Positions 1 through 9,312 are shown, counted from the first letter of the stretch. The stretch: DNA of 64,000 bases from DSOI01 sp041394885 (GCA_041394885.1 JAWKHI010000036.1:1-64000); one strand, 5' to 3'. Notes: generated by a model from the sequence alone, not told the origin. Made by a program: numbers and translations.

Positions 1-921
1 ACTTACGGACTCGGGAGCGAGAACCGCAACCTTCCCGGCTACGTCGTTCTCCATGACCCGCGCGGCGGACCGGTGAATGGTCCGGCCGTTTGGCAAAGCG
101 GCTACTTGCCGGCCACCTACCAAGGGACGCCGTTTCGTCCCACCGCACCGGCGGTGCTTAACCTCGCGCTGCCGCCCGGCGTCGACCGCACCCGCGCCAG
201 GCAGGAGCTCGACTTTATCCGGTGGATGAACGAACGCCACGCCGCTTCACGGGCGGAAGCGGGCGTTCTCGAGGCGCGCATCGCCGCGTATGAACTCGCA
301 TTCCGGATGCAGATGGCCGCGGCCGAGGTGACCGATCTCGCCAACGAGCCCGCATCCATGCGGCAACTCTACGGCATGGATGATCCGATTACAGAGCCCT
401 TCGCGCGTCAGTGCCTGATGGCGCGTCGCCTGGTGGAGAAGGATGTCCGTTTCGTATTGATGGTGCACGGTTGGGAAAACGGGCAGTTCAGTTGGGATCA
501 CCACAAGGAACTCGATTCGCTGCTACCCGCCCGGGTCCGCGAAGTGGACAAGCCCGTTGCCGGCTTACTCGCCGATCTCGAACAGCGCGGGTTGCTGGAT
601 GATACCCTCGTGGTCTGGACATCGGAGATGGGAAGAACGCCGTTCATTCAGGGGTCGCCCAAGTATCCCGGCCGCAACCACAATCAGTGGGGCATGGTGA
701 GCTGGTTCGCGGGAGCCGGCGTCAAACAGGGAGCGACCGCCGGCGGCACGGATGAATTCGGGGTGCGCGGCATCGCACAAACGCTAAGGATTCGTGACCT
801 GCATGCCACGGTTTTACGGCTGCTCGGTCTGGATCAGGACGTGCTCACATTCCTGCATGACGGCCGCTTCAAGCGACTCACCGATACCGGCGGACGGGTG
901 CTCACGGAGATCCTCACATGA
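1..921 (+). CDS. DUF1501 family protein, 5' end cut by window edge
   Basis: The reading frame is open from the first base, so the N-terminus (signal and first part) lies outside the window. About 306 residues are visible. The last part reads like the alkaline-phosphatase/sulfatase-like fold of DUF1501 proteins: a stretch on a daily dose of 'VLMVHGWENGQFSWDHHKEL', then a 'TLVVWTSEMGRTPFIQG' strand and a 'GRNHNQWGM' segment, with a closing 'LRIRDLHATVLRLLGLD' region typical of this family. DUF1501 genes are abundant in Planctomycetes and Acidobacteria, usually paired with a DUF1553 cytochrome-like gene; the partner would lie to the left. The biochemical role is unknown. The stop overlaps the next start (ATGA), so both are probably cotranscribed. 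Confidence 0.85.
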   Translation, partial: TYGLGSENRNLPGYVVLHDPRGGPVNGPAVWQSGYLPATYQGTPFRPTAPAVLNLALPPGVDRTRARQELDFIRWMNERHAASRAEAGVLEARIAAYELAFRMQMAAAEVTDLANEPASMRQLYGMDDPITEPFARQCLMARRLVEKDVRFVLMVHGWENGQFSWDHHKELDSLLPARVREVDKPVAGLLADLEQRGLLDDTLVVWTSEMGRTPFIQGSPKYPGRNHNQWGMVSWFAGAGVKQGATAGGTDEFGVRGIAQTLRIRDLHATVLRLLGLDQDVLTFLHDGRFKRLTDTGGRVLTEILT

Positions 922-2027
922 TTCGCCGGCGCCATGTCTTCGCGCCAGCAGCCGCGCTCTTTGCCGCCGCGGCCCGGGCCGCGAACCCCGGCGAGGCGCT
1001 GCGCAAGGCGATGTTGGAGGCGGTCGAATCCAAGCAGATCCCCGGCGCCGTGGTTGTGGTCCGCGAAAAAGGCCGCAATGTGGTAGAGGAAGCCGCGGGC
1101 TGGGCCGTGATCGAAGAGAAGCGTCCGATGCGGGTGGGAGACATCTTCATGATCGCCTCCAGCACCAAACCGTTTTCGGCGACGACGATCATGACGCTGG
1201 TGGACCGGGGGGAGCTTCGGCTGGATGATCCGGTGCGGAAGTTCTATCCGGAGTTCGCAGGCAGCTCCGACATACGCCAGCTCCTGTCGCATACGTCGGG
1301 CCTTTTCGGTAACGATGCCCCTCGAGAAGTCGTGGAGCCAATCCGCAATTTCGACCGCCCCCTCCGCGACGCGGTGTCGCTGATCGTAAAGGCTCCTCTG
1401 GCCTACGAGCCCGGCACCAAATTTTCTTACGGTGGCGCTTCCTTCTGCGTGGCCGCAGGCATCGCCGAGAAGATCACGGGACAGGACTTCGAGCAATACA
1501 TGCGCAAGGTTCTGCTTGAACCTTTGGGTATGCGAGAGACACAGTTCCGTTCGGCCGTCGATCTGTCGCCGCGAGTTCCGCAGATCTACAAGCGCCGCAA
1601 GGGAGGCGGGTTTGAACCGGTGCCTGCCGTGATGGAGTTGCCGGGCCGTCGTGGTCCCCGTCCGGATGGTTTCGTTCTGGCTGCCGGCGGCCTGTATGCC
1701 ACTGCCGGCGACGCCGTCCGATTCCTCGAGATGCATCTCAACGACGGGGAATCGAACGGCAAACGCATTCTCTCGCAAGAGTCAGTCCGTGCGATGCAGG
1801 CGCGCCAGACGGGCGCGGCCGGCGAAGAATATGGGCTGGGCTGGCGCAGGATGGAGTTCGACGCGAGCGGCCAGGTAGTGGTATTCGGTCACGGCGGCGC
1901 GTACGGGACTCAACTGATCGTAGACAAGAGAAGAGGACTCGTGGCGGCCATCTTCACGCAAATGCCATCGGGGGAATCGGCAAAGTTTCTTTCCGCCGCT
2001 CGGGCGGCCGTGGCGCGGGAAGCGTAG
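918..2027 (+). CDS. Serine hydrolase, beta-lactamase/transpeptidase-like (class C fold)
   Basis: A 369-residue secreted protein with an N-terminal signal (residues 1-22, Arg-rich then Ala-rich). The catalytic S-x-x-K is S81-S-T-K84 in 'IASSTKPFSATT', followed by a 'LLSHTSGLFG' segment and a Tyr motif in 'FSYGGASF'. A 'FGHGGAYGT' stretch near the C-terminus matches the HxG-type third motif. Such proteins act as esterases, D-amino-acid peptidases or carboxypeptidases; the substrate cannot be told from sequence. The start overlaps the DUF1501 stop by four bases. The following 160 bases hold only a tRNA promoter. Confidence 0.85.
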   Translation: MIRRRHVFAPAAALFAAAARAANPGEALRKAMLEAVESKQIPGAVVVVREKGRNVVEEAAGWAVIEEKRPMRVGDIFMIASSTKPFSATTIMTLVDRGELRLDDPVRKFYPEFAGSSDIRQLLSHTSGLFGNDAPREVVEPIRNFDRPLRDAVSLIVKAPLAYEPGTKFSYGGASFCVAAGIAEKITGQDFEQYMRKVLLEPLGMRETQFRSAVDLSPRVPQIYKRRKGGGFEPVPAVMELPGRRGPRPDGFVLAAGGLYATAGDAVRFLEMHLNDGESNGKRILSQESVRAMQARQTGAAGEEYGLGWRRMEFDASGQVVVFGHGGAYGTQLIVDKRRGLVAAIFTQMPSGESAKFLSAARAAVAREA

Positions 2028-2144
2028 CTGCCCATCGTCGGTACGGGTCCTCATCCAGTTCCCCAAATGCCAAACTGAAGGGACCGGTCGCGGTTTTGCC
2101 AACGGCCGCGGTGGACTTCGCTCCGCGGCTTCGGACCGATGAGG

Positions 2145-2171
2145 CTGACCGCGGAGGAAGTAGTTTAGAAT
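2145..2171 (+). promoter_or_regulatory. Putative promoter of tRNA-Pro
   Basis: A TAGAAT hexamer at 2166-2171 lies 18 bases before the tRNA, with a weak CTGACC box at 2145-2150 (15-base spacer). No other structure is seen between 2028 and 2189. Pattern match only. Confidence 0.3.
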
Positions 2172-2189
2172 GAAAAGGCACGCGAATGT

Positions 2190-2266
2190 CGGGGCGTAGC
2201 GCAGCCTGGTAGCGCACCTGCCTTGGGCGCAGGGGGTCGCGAGTTCAAATCCCGCCGCCCCGACCA
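2190..2266 (+). tRNA. tRNA-Pro (TGG)
   Basis: A full cloverleaf: acceptor CGGGGCG (2190-2196) pairs with CGCCCCG (2256-2262), then A and an encoded CCA (2264-2266). The anticodon stem CCTGC/GCAGG encloses the loop CTTGGGC, so the anticodon is TGG at 2224-2226. The T arm holds GTTCAAAT. The next gene's start codon lies only about 20 bases downstream, so read-through transcription into the receptor gene is possible. Confidence 0.97.
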
Positions 2267-2285
2267 ACAGGATCCATCGATTTCC

Positions 2286-5063
2286 GTGAAGACAGCCGAC
2301 CGTCCACCGGCACTCCCCGTATTGATACTGTTTTGCGCCGGCTGCGTTCTCGGCCAAACGTCCGCACCGACGGGGGCCGTGCGCGGGGCGGTGTTCGACA
2401 GCAGCGGGGCGGCGATTGCGGACGTTCGCGTGACGGCTCGGAACGAAGATACGCGGACCAGCCGGATGTCGGCCACCGACGCCTCCGGCCAATACCATCT
2501 CCCCAATCTCGCCGCGGGATCGTACACGCTTCATCTGGAGTCGCCCGGTTTCACCGCCGTGGACACCGAGCCTTTCGTCATCTCGATCGGACAGACGGCC
2601 GAGCAGAGAATTACGATGCAGCCGGCTGGGGTTACAGACCGGATCGACGTCGTCGAGAAGCCTGACGCCGTGGACACGGCGGCGGCGACGGCGAGCGCGG
2701 CGTTGGGCGGAGAACGGATCGAGGAAGCGCCGGCGCGCAGCCGGAACTACTTGAACTTCGTGCTGTCGGCGCCGGGTGTGTCGCAATCGGCCGGTTCGAG
2801 CTCACAGCGCACTATGACGGGCGTGCGCGCGCCGCTGGGCGACAGCGGGTTCACCTTCGGCGGAATGCGGGCACGGAACAACGCGATCCTGATCGACGGC
2901 ACCGACAACCGCGACGAGACCACGGGGGGCAACCGGGTGGCCATCGGGCTCGAGATGGTGCAGGAGTTTCGCGTGGCTGGATCGGCGGTGGGCGCGGAGT
3001 TGGGCGGGGCGGCGGGCGGATTACTGAATATGGTCACGCGATCGGGCGTGAACCTGTGGCACGGCGACTTCACATTCTTCACGCAGAACGAAGCACTGAA
3101 CGCACGGAAGGCGGAAGTGGCGGGTGCGGCGGATCCGCGATTCCGGCGCTACCAGCCGGGCGTTTCGGTGTTGGGACCGGTGCGACGGGATCGCACGTTT
3201 TTCGCGACGGCGATCGAGCATGAGCGGGAGTCCGCCGAGGAGTGGTCCGATGTACCGGCGGGCGCGGTCGCGATTATGAACAGGGCGCTGGCGTCACCGG
3301 AATATTCGCGTGCGGCGGTGCGATCGGTGCTGCGGGGATTGTACGGCACGTCGACGCGCGGGACGGAATTCTCGACGAAGGTGAATCACCAGATTGACGC
3401 GCGGGACACGGTTTCGGCGCGGTACGCGTGGTCGCGCGGGCGGGTGCGCGGAGAGGTGCAGGGTCCGGAGAATTTCTCGGACCGTTCGTCGCAGGGTAGC
3501 AGCCTCACCTCGGATCATTCCCTGGTGGCGAACTGGCTGCGTGTGGCGTCGCCCGCGGTGGTGAACGATGTACGCGTTCAAGTGGCCGGACGCTCGATGG
3601 AACTGCGTCCGAACGATACAGGCGCCATGCTCGAGATACCCGGCGTAGCGACTCTCGGCGAGTTCTACCGTTTGCATTCGGACCGGACCGAGCGGCACTA
3701 TCAATTCGTCGAGAGCCTGAACGCGGCGCTGGGCCGGCATCGGCTGAGTGCGGGCGCGGATGCGCACCGAGTGACTTTCGATGGCGCGCTCCGCAACCGG
3801 TTCGCGGGCATTTTCGTGTTTCCCGATCTTGCCGCTTTTACGGCGGGACGCCCGGATGTATTCATCCAGGCCTTTGGAGATCCGCACACGCGCATGTCGA
3901 CGACCCCGATCGGACTGTGGCTGCAGGACCGGTGGGAGGCGAGGCCGGGGCTGCATGTGGAGGTGGGCGTCCGTTTCGATAAGCAGACGATGCCGGCGGG
4001 TCTGCCGGCGTCGTCGAACAACTTTGCACCGCGCGTTGGGCTGGCGTGGCGTCCGGGAACGAGCCGTGGACCGGTGGTCCGTGCCGGATACGGGCTCTAC
4101 TACGATCGCTATCCGCTCGCGTTTCTCAACGATGCGATTCAAAAAGATGGAACGCGGGCGTTCGAGCAGTATGCGGTGGGGGGCGAGGCGGTCCGGGCCT
4201 TTACGGCGTCGCGGGCAGGAACATTGCCGGCGCCGCTCGGCGGGCTGGGGAAGAGCGTCTACCGGGCGTCTACGTACTTCCCGTCCACATACAGCCGCAA
4301 GTTGACCGTGGGGCTCGAGCATGGCATGGGCAAGGACACGACGCTTTCGGTGGAGGCGAGCCACATCCGGGGCTTTCATCTCCCTCGCGTGCGCAATGCC
4401 AGCGGCGCACTGCCTCCGGCGTATCTGTTGGAGCAGACGTCGCGATCGGCTTACACCGGCGCCTCCATTTCGTTGAACCGCAGGCTAAGCCGCGAACTGG
4501 CTTACCTTTTCACTTACAGCGTGGGGCGGACGCGCGACGACGCGTCGGACTTTGACGAGCATCCGTTGGACCCCTTCGATTTCCGGAAAGACTGGGCGTT
4601 GGCGCGCCAACATCAGGGGCAGCGATTCGCGGCAAGCGCGCTGTTCGAGTTGCCGGATGTCGATGTCCTGCCGGAATGGCTGCAGTCGGGGTTGGAATCG
4701 ATCTCCGTAGCACCGATCGTGGTGGCGGGAAGCGGACGCCCGATCAACGCGCTCCTTACGACAGACTCGCTTCGCACCGGGGCCTATCCGATTTCGGCGC
4801 GTCCGGTAGGGATGGCCCGGAACCCGTTTCTCACACGCGCGACGGTGAGCGTGGATCTGCGGGTGATGAAGACGATCCCGGTGTTTCACGAACGGGCGCT
4901 GCTGCAGTTTGGGGTGGAGAGCTTCAACTTGACCAATCGGACACGGCCGGAGCGGGTGAGCCCCTATTTCGCAATGCCGTCCGGGCCTGTTTCGAGCTAT
5001 GGCGGATCACTCGAGAGCTTCCCGGCGCGGCAAGTTCAGTTGCTGGTGCAATTGGAATACTGA
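2286..5063 (+). CDS. TonB-dependent receptor with carboxypeptidase-regulatory domain (Oar-like)
   Basis: An outer-membrane receptor of about 925 residues. I chose the GTG at 2286 because longer readings would run back into tRNA-Pro; it gives an n-region, a hydrophobic run and a cleavage region around 'GCVLGQTSAPTGAV'. Residues 25-110 are the Ig-like carboxypeptidase-regulatory domain ('GAVRGAVFDSSGAAIADV...NLAAGSYTLHLESPGF'). A plug domain follows ('NNAILIDGTDNRD', 'GGAAGGLLNMVTRSG') and then the beta-barrel, ending in an aromatic Tyr as usual for barrel proteins. This architecture is greatly expanded in Acidobacteria and probably imports oligosaccharides or other polymers; the ligand is unknown. 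A serine hydrolase follows 21 bases later. Confidence 0.9.
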   Translation: MKTADRPPALPVLILFCAGCVLGQTSAPTGAVRGAVFDSSGAAIADVRVTARNEDTRTSRMSATDASGQYHLPNLAAGSYTLHLESPGFTAVDTEPFVISIGQTAEQRITMQPAGVTDRIDVVEKPDAVDTAAATASAALGGERIEEAPARSRNYLNFVLSAPGVSQSAGSSSQRTMTGVRAPLGDSGFTFGGMRARNNAILIDGTDNRDETTGGNRVAIGLEMVQEFRVAGSAVGAELGGAAGGLLNMVTRSGVNLWHGDFTFFTQNEALNARKAEVAGAADPRFRRYQPGVSVLGPVRRDRTFFATAIEHERESAEEWSDVPAGAVAIMNRALASPEYSRAAVRSVLRGLYGTSTRGTEFSTKVNHQIDARDTVSARYAWSRGRVRGEVQGPENFSDRSSQGSSLTSDHSLVANWLRVASPAVVNDVRVQVAGRSMELRPNDTGAMLEIPGVATLGEFYRLHSDRTERHYQFVESLNAALGRHRLSAGADAHRVTFDGALRNRFAGIFVFPDLAAFTAGRPDVFIQAFGDPHTRMSTTPIGLWLQDRWEARPGLHVEVGVRFDKQTMPAGLPASSNNFAPRVGLAWRPGTSRGPVVRAGYGLYYDRYPLAFLNDAIQKDGTRAFEQYAVGGEAVRAFTASRAGTLPAPLGGLGKSVYRASTYFPSTYSRKLTVGLEHGMGKDTTLSVEASHIRGFHLPRVRNASGALPPAYLLEQTSRSAYTGASISLNRRLSRELAYLFTYSVGRTRDDASDFDEHPLDPFDFRKDWALARQHQGQRFAASALFELPDVDVLPEWLQSGLESISVAPIVVAGSGRPINALLTTDSLRTGAYPISARPVGMARNPFLTRATVSVDLRVMKTIPVFHERALLQFGVESFNLTNRTRPERVSPYFAMPSGPVSSYGGSLESFPARQVQLLVQLEY

Positions 5064-5084
5064 GCGTGGTATCGTGCAGGCTAA

Positions 5085-6341
5085 ATGCTAATTTCGCGCA
5101 GACTTTTCGCACTTACGCTCACGGTTGGCCTGCTGCCGGTGGCGGCGCTGGACAAGGGATCCGTAGTCAAGCCCGAATCCGTGGGGTTATCGACAACACG
5201 GCTGCGGCGGATCACGGACGCGATGAAGGCGGACGTAGCGGCGGAGCACGTGCCAGGCGCGCTGGCGCTGGTGGCGCGGCGGGGGAAGGTGGCCTACGTG
5301 GAAACGGCCGGTTTCGCCGACCGCGAGAAACAGTCGCCAGTGCGGATCGACACGATTTTCCGGATCTACTCGATGAGCAAACCGATCACCAGCACGGGGC
5401 TGATGATGCTGTACGAAGAGGGCAAGTTCACCCTGAAAGATCCGGTGTCGAAGTACATTCCAGAGTTCGCGAATTTGCAGGTGCTCGAAGAGGACCCGGG
5501 CGGCAACAAGCTGGTGAAGCCGAAGCGTCCGATGACGGTGCAGGATCTGCTTCGCCACACAGCGGGACTGACGTACGGCTTGTTCAGCAAGAGCGCGGTG
5601 GACACGATGTATGAAGAAGTGAAGCCGTTGAGCGCGACCGTACTGGACGATTTCATCACACGGCTTTCGAAGCTGCCGCTGCGATTTCATCCGGGCACGC
5701 AGTGGCATTACAGCGTAGCGGTCGACGTGCAAGGGAAATTGATCGAAGCCCTCTCGGGCAAGCGGTTTGACCAGTATCTCGAAGAGCGCATCTTCGCACC
5801 GCTCGGCATGAAAGATACCGGCTTTCACGTTCCCAAGGACAAGCAGAACCGTTTCGCCGCGATGTACTCTCCGGACAAAGGCGGCGCGCACCTGCAATTG
5901 GCTCCGGGCGCGATGTCCAGGAATTTTCTGAACGACGACTTGACGTTCTTTTCCGGCGGCGGCGGGCTGGTCTCCACGGCGGCTGACTATTTGCGTTTCA
6001 GCCAGATGATGCTGAACGGGGGCGAACTGGATGGAGTCCGGCTGCTGAGCCGCAAGACAGTGGATTTGATGGCGTCCGATCACCTGGGTAAGATTCCCGG
6101 CACGCAACCGACGGGCTATGGTTTCGGGCTCGGCTTCGCGGTACATACCGATCCGGCGCTGAGTGGACTGAATGGATCGAAAGGGGAATACAACTGGAGC
6201 GGTTTAGCGGGAACGAAATTCTGGATCGATCCGGTGGAGAAGCTGATCGGGATCTACATGATTCAGGTGTTGCCGCCACGGTCGAATCCGGATCCGGGCA
6301 ATTTGTTCAAGCAGCTTGCCTACCAGGCGATTGCGGATTGA
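5085..6341 (+). CDS. Serine hydrolase, beta-lactamase-like, secreted
   Basis: 418 residues with an N-terminal signal ('MLISRRLFALTLTVGLLPVA'). The S-x-x-K motif is S96-M-S-K99 in 'IYSMSKPITSTG', followed by a 'LLRHTAGLTYG' segment and a Tyr motif in 'HYSVAVD'. The C-terminal 'WSGLAGTKFWIDP' resembles the third motif of the estB/class C esterase group. The match to the family is clear; the substrate is not. It is not close enough to the 918-2027 protein to look like a recent duplicate. It sits alone between the TonB receptor and the hydroxyproline operon and may be cotranscribed with the receptor. Confidence 0.85.
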   Translation: MLISRRLFALTLTVGLLPVAALDKGSVVKPESVGLSTTRLRRITDAMKADVAAEHVPGALALVARRGKVAYVETAGFADREKQSPVRIDTIFRIYSMSKPITSTGLMMLYEEGKFTLKDPVSKYIPEFANLQVLEEDPGGNKLVKPKRPMTVQDLLRHTAGLTYGLFSKSAVDTMYEEVKPLSATVLDDFITRLSKLPLRFHPGTQWHYSVAVDVQGKLIEALSGKRFDQYLEERIFAPLGMKDTGFHVPKDKQNRFAAMYSPDKGGAHLQLAPGAMSRNFLNDDLTFFSGGGGLVSTAADYLRFSQMMLNGGELDGVRLLSRKTVDLMASDHLGKIPGTQPTGYGFGLGFAVHTDPALSGLNGSKGEYNWSGLAGTKFWIDPVEKLIGIYMIQVLPPRSNPDPGNLFKQLAYQAIAD

Positions 6342-6372
6342 CGCGGACGTGAACCGGCCGGGCTGCGCCTGA

Positions 6373-6378
6373 TAAACT
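6373..6378 (+). promoter_or_regulatory. Putative -10 box of the hydroxyproline operon
   Basis: TAAACT, nine bases before the ATG at 6388, with a possible GTGAAC -35 box at 6349-6354 (18-base spacer). The short distance suggests a leaderless or nearly leaderless transcript. The same hexamer precedes tRNA-Phe. Confidence 0.3.
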
Positions 6379-6387
6379 CGTTTCGAT

Positions 6388-7296
6388 ATGCAGGTGAACT
6401 GGCACGGCGTCTATCCCGCCGCCACAACGCAATTCCGCGCCGATGAGTCGATTGACCTGGATGCCACCGCGCGGCATCTCGATCATATGATCAAGGCCGG
6501 AGTCCACGGGATGATTCTGCTGGGGAGTGTGGGCGAGAATACGGCGCTCGACTACGACGAGAAGCTGACGGTGTTAAAGGCGATGAAAGAGGCCATCGGT
6601 GGGCGCGTGCCGGTGCTGAGCGGGGTTGCCGAGAACACGACGCGGACGGCGTGCCGGTTCGCTCGTGACGCCGAGCGCATCGGCATCGACGGGCTGATGG
6701 TGCTGCCGGCGATGATCTACAAAGCCGACGGACGCGAAGCGATCGCGCATTTCCGGTCAGTAGCACGGGCGAGCGGGCTGCCAGTAATGATTTACAACAA
6801 TCCGCCTTCGTACTTCGTGGACATCACGCCGGAGATGTTCGGCGAGTTGGCGAGCGAAGAAACGATCGTGGCGATCAAGGAATCGTCCGACAATCCACGG
6901 CGGATCACGGATCTGGTGAACGCCTGCGGTGACCGGTACCTGCTTTTTTCCGGCGTGGACGATCTGGTCCTGGAGAGCGTGATGCTGGGAGCGCAGGGTT
7001 GGGTGTCCGGGCTGGTGAACGCGTTCCCGGAGGAAAATCGCGTATTGTGGGAACTCGCCACCGGCGGGCGTTGGGATGAGGCGCGCGCCTTGTACCGTTG
7101 GTACACACCGCTTCTGCATCTGGACACGAAGATCAAACTCGTGCAGTACATCAAGCTGTGCATGGCGGAAGTGGGTTTGGGATCCGAGATCACGAGGGCA
7201 CCGCGGCTGGCGATTGAAGGCGCGGAGCGCGAGCAGGTGTTGGGCATCATCCGGCAGGCTCTTCAAACACGGCCTGCGCTTGGCGCCACGGCGTAA
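6388..7296 (+). CDS. DapA-family lyase/deaminase, likely 1-pyrroline-4-hydroxy-2-carboxylate deaminase
   Basis: 302 residues with the TIM-barrel of the dihydrodipicolinate synthase/N-acetylneuraminate lyase family: 'LLGSVGENTALDYDEK' near residue 50, Tyr136 in 'VMIYNNPP' and the Schiff-base Lys164 in 'IVAIKESSDNP'. On fold alone it could be any pyruvate-type aldolase. The next gene encodes a 4-hydroxyproline epimerase and the two after that encode a dehydrogenase, which is the known order of hydroxyproline catabolic clusters, where a DapA-family enzyme deaminates 1-pyrroline-4-hydroxy-2-carboxylate to 2-oxoglutarate semialdehyde. The specific assignment is therefore inferred from context. The semialdehyde dehydrogenase that would finish the pathway is not in the window. 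Confidence 0.75.
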   Translation: MQVNWHGVYPAATTQFRADESIDLDATARHLDHMIKAGVHGMILLGSVGENTALDYDEKLTVLKAMKEAIGGRVPVLSGVAENTTRTACRFARDAERIGIDGLMVLPAMIYKADGREAIAHFRSVARASGLPVMIYNNPPSYFVDITPEMFGELASEETIVAIKESSDNPRRITDLVNACGDRYLLFSGVDDLVLESVMLGAQGWVSGLVNAFPEENRVLWELATGGRWDEARALYRWYTPLLHLDTKIKLVQYIKLCMAEVGLGSEITRAPRLAIEGAEREQVLGIIRQALQTRPALGATA

Positions 7297-7303
7297 CACG
7301 CCC

Positions 7304-8239
7304 ATGCGGCGGATCTCGTTCATCGATTCGCACACGGGCGGAGAGCCTACGCGAACGATCGTGGGCGGGGGGCCGGATCTGGGCGCGGTATCGATGGCGG
7401 ACCGGTTGGCGCGATTTGCCGTGCATCATGACGATTTCCGCTCCGCGGTGGTGAATGAGCCGCGCGGCAGCGATGTGATGGTGGGCGCGCTGCTGTGCGA
7501 TCCGGTGGATGCTGGTTGCGCGGCGGGAGTCATCTTCTTCAACAATGTGGGCTACCTGGGCATGTGCGGCCACGGAGCGATCGGGGTGATCGCGACGCTC
7601 CGGCACCAGGGCCGCATCGGCGCTGGGACGCATCGGGTGGAGACGCCGGTGGGAGCAATCACGGCGATCCTCGATGAGGACGGCGCGGTGACCATCGAAA
7701 ATGTGCCGAGCTACCGAAGCGCGACCGGGGTCCGTGTGCAGGTGGGTGGACAGAGCCTGACCGGCGATGTGGCGTGGGGAGGGAACTGGTTTTTTCTCTC
7801 CGAGGATCACGGCAAGCGGATCGCGCCCGACAACGTGGAGGCGTTGACGGAATTCACGTGGGCGGTGCGCGGCGAGTTGGCGCGGCAAGGCATCCGAGGC
7901 GACGACGGAAAAGAGATCGATCACATCGAGTTGTTCGGTCCGGCTGCGTCGAGCGGGGCAAACAGCCGGAACTTCGTGTTGTGCCCGGGCAAGGCGTACG
8001 ACCGGTCACCCTGCGGGACGGGCACGAGCGCGAAGGTGGCGTGTCTCGCGGCCGCGGGGAAATTGGGCGAGGGCGAACTGTGGCGGCAGGAGAGTATCGT
8101 GGGCAGCGTGTTCGAGGCCTCGTATCGGCGCGTGGACGGACAGGTGCACCCGTGGATTCGCGGACGGGCGTGGGTGTGCGCGGAAGGCAGCTTGTTGTTC
8201 GATTCCTCGGATCCATTCGCCGCCGGCATTCGAAAATGA
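7304..8239 (+). CDS. 4-hydroxyproline 2-epimerase (proline racemase family)
   Basis: 311 residues from the ATG at 7304, seven bases after the preceding stop; longer readings only run over the lyase gene. Both catalytic cysteines of proline racemase-type enzymes are present: Cys88 in 'GYLGMCGHGAIG' and Cys237 in 'DRSPCGTGTSAK'. Two Cys argue for racemase/epimerase activity, since the trans-3-hydroxyproline dehydratases of the same family replace one. The 'FIDSHTGGEPTR' start is typical. In the pathway it converts trans-4-hydroxy-L-proline to cis-4-hydroxy-D-proline in the cytoplasm, feeding the dehydrogenase encoded next. Its stop overlaps the next start (ATGA). Confidence 0.88.
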   Translation: MRRISFIDSHTGGEPTRTIVGGGPDLGAVSMADRLARFAVHHDDFRSAVVNEPRGSDVMVGALLCDPVDAGCAAGVIFFNNVGYLGMCGHGAIGVIATLRHQGRIGAGTHRVETPVGAITAILDEDGAVTIENVPSYRSATGVRVQVGGQSLTGDVAWGGNWFFLSEDHGKRIAPDNVEALTEFTWAVRGELARQGIRGDDGKEIDHIELFGPAASSGANSRNFVLCPGKAYDRSPCGTGTSAKVACLAAAGKLGEGELWRQESIVGSVFEASYRRVDGQVHPWIRGRAWVCAEGSLLFDSSDPFAAGIRK

Positions 8240-9312
8240 TTCGCGACGTGGCGGTGGTAGGCGCGGGAATCGTGGGCGCCGCCTGCGCGGATGCGTTGTC
8301 GCGGAAGGGGCTGAGCGTGGCGATCTACGATGGGTCCACGCCAGGCGGTGGAGCGACGGCGGCGGGCATGGGGCACATCGTGGCGATGGATGATTCGGAA
8401 GCGCAGTTCACGCTGACGCGTTATTCGCAAGGGCTGTGGGACAGGTTGGTCCCGGAACTGCCGGCGCAGATCGAGTTCGAGCGGCGTGGCACGCTGTGGG
8501 TGGCGGCCGATGAGGAAGAGATGGGGGCGGGGATCGCCAAGCAGCAGTGGTACGCTGCACGCGGAGTGAGCACAGAGTGGCTGGACGCTGCGGCGCTGCC
8601 GGATGCGGAACCGAACCTGCGCGCGGGGCTTGCGGGGGGTCTGCTGGTGCGAGGGGACAGCGTGATCTATGCGCCTTGCGCGGCGCGGTGGCTTCTGGAC
8701 CGGGCGATCGCGCGGGGCGCGGAGTTTCATTCGAGCACGGTGGCGACGGTGGCGGCGCTGCGGGAGAAGGCGGTGGTTGTGGCTTGCGGAACGGCTTCCG
8801 GGCAGCTTGTCCCGGACATCGCGGTGAGGCCACGAAAGGGTCACCTGGCGATCACGGACCGGTATCCGGATTTCGTGCGTCATCAGTTGGTGGAGTTGGG
8901 CTACCTGAAGAGCGCGCATGGCCACGATGCCGAGTCCGTCGCGTTCAACGTGCAGCCGCGGTGGACGGGGCAGGTGCTTGTCGGTTCCTCGCGCCAGTAC
9001 GACACGGAGACTCCGGAAGTGGAGCATCGGATGCTCGCGCGCATGCTGGGCCGCGCGGTAGAGTACATGCCGCGATTGGCGGCGCTATCGGTGATTCGCA
9101 CATGGACGGGCTTTCGGGCAGCGACCCCGGACAGCCTGCCGTTGATTGGTCCGCATCCGGAAATAGAGCGAGTGTGGCTGGCGACGGGGCACGAAGGGCT
9201 GGGGATTACGACGTCACTGGCTACGGGAGAATTGATCGCGGCGTCGATCCTGGGGCATGCGGCGGGGATCCCGATCGAGCCCTATCTTCCGGCGAGGTTC
9301 GCACATGGCTGA
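8236..9312 (+). CDS. FAD-dependent oxidoreductase (DadA-like), probable D-hydroxyproline dehydrogenase subunit
   Basis: 358 residues from the ATG at 8236, which overlaps the epimerase stop. The N-terminal dinucleotide fold is 'VAVVGAGIVGAACADALSRK'; the C-terminal region ends in 'DSLPLIGPHPEIERVWLATG' followed by a 'GHEGLGITTSLATGEL' loop, as in glycine oxidase/D-amino-acid dehydrogenase proteins. In multi-subunit hydroxyproline and opine dehydrogenases this is the substrate-oxidising beta subunit, working with an alpha subunit (next gene) and a small [2Fe-2S] subunit. Here the small subunit appears reduced to the start of the next protein. Substrate is inferred from the operon. Confidence 0.82.
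   Translation: MIRDVAVVGAGIVGAACADALSRKGLSVAIYDGSTPGGGATAAGMGHIVAMDDSEAQFTLTRYSQGLWDRLVPELPAQIEFERRGTLWVAADEEEMGAGIAKQQWYAARGVSTEWLDAAALPDAEPNLRAGLAGGLLVRGDSVIYAPCAARWLLDRAIARGAEFHSSTVATVAALREKAVVVACGTASGQLVPDIAVRPRKGHLAITDRYPDFVRHQLVELGYLKSAHGHDAESVAFNVQPRWTGQVLVGSSRQYDTETPEVEHRMLARMLGRAVEYMPRLAALSVIRTWTGFRAATPDSLPLIGPHPEIERVWLATGHEGLGITTSLATGELIAASILGHAAGIPIEPYLPARFAHG

Noticed and set aside
2223..2285. Receptor start inside tRNA-Pro
   Set aside because: The N-terminus would be encoded by the tRNA; a GTG at 2286 leads straight into a signal peptide.
3294..4379. Long open frame on the minus strand of the TonB receptor
   Set aside because: Arg/His/Pro-rich shadow of a high-GC gene, no domain and no ribosome-binding site.
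5064..6387. Beta-lactamase resistance gene
   Set aside because: The S-x-x-K hydrolase fold is shared by many esterases and peptidases; nothing indicates antibiotic hydrolysis.
7076..7303. Longer N-terminus for the epimerase gene
   Set aside because: It only runs over the lyase gene in another frame; the ATG at 7304 gives the normal family length and start.
7774..8235. Extended reading for the DadA-like oxidoreductase
   Set aside because: Gly/Arg-rich shadow of the epimerase gene; the dinucleotide fold begins at the ATG of 8236.
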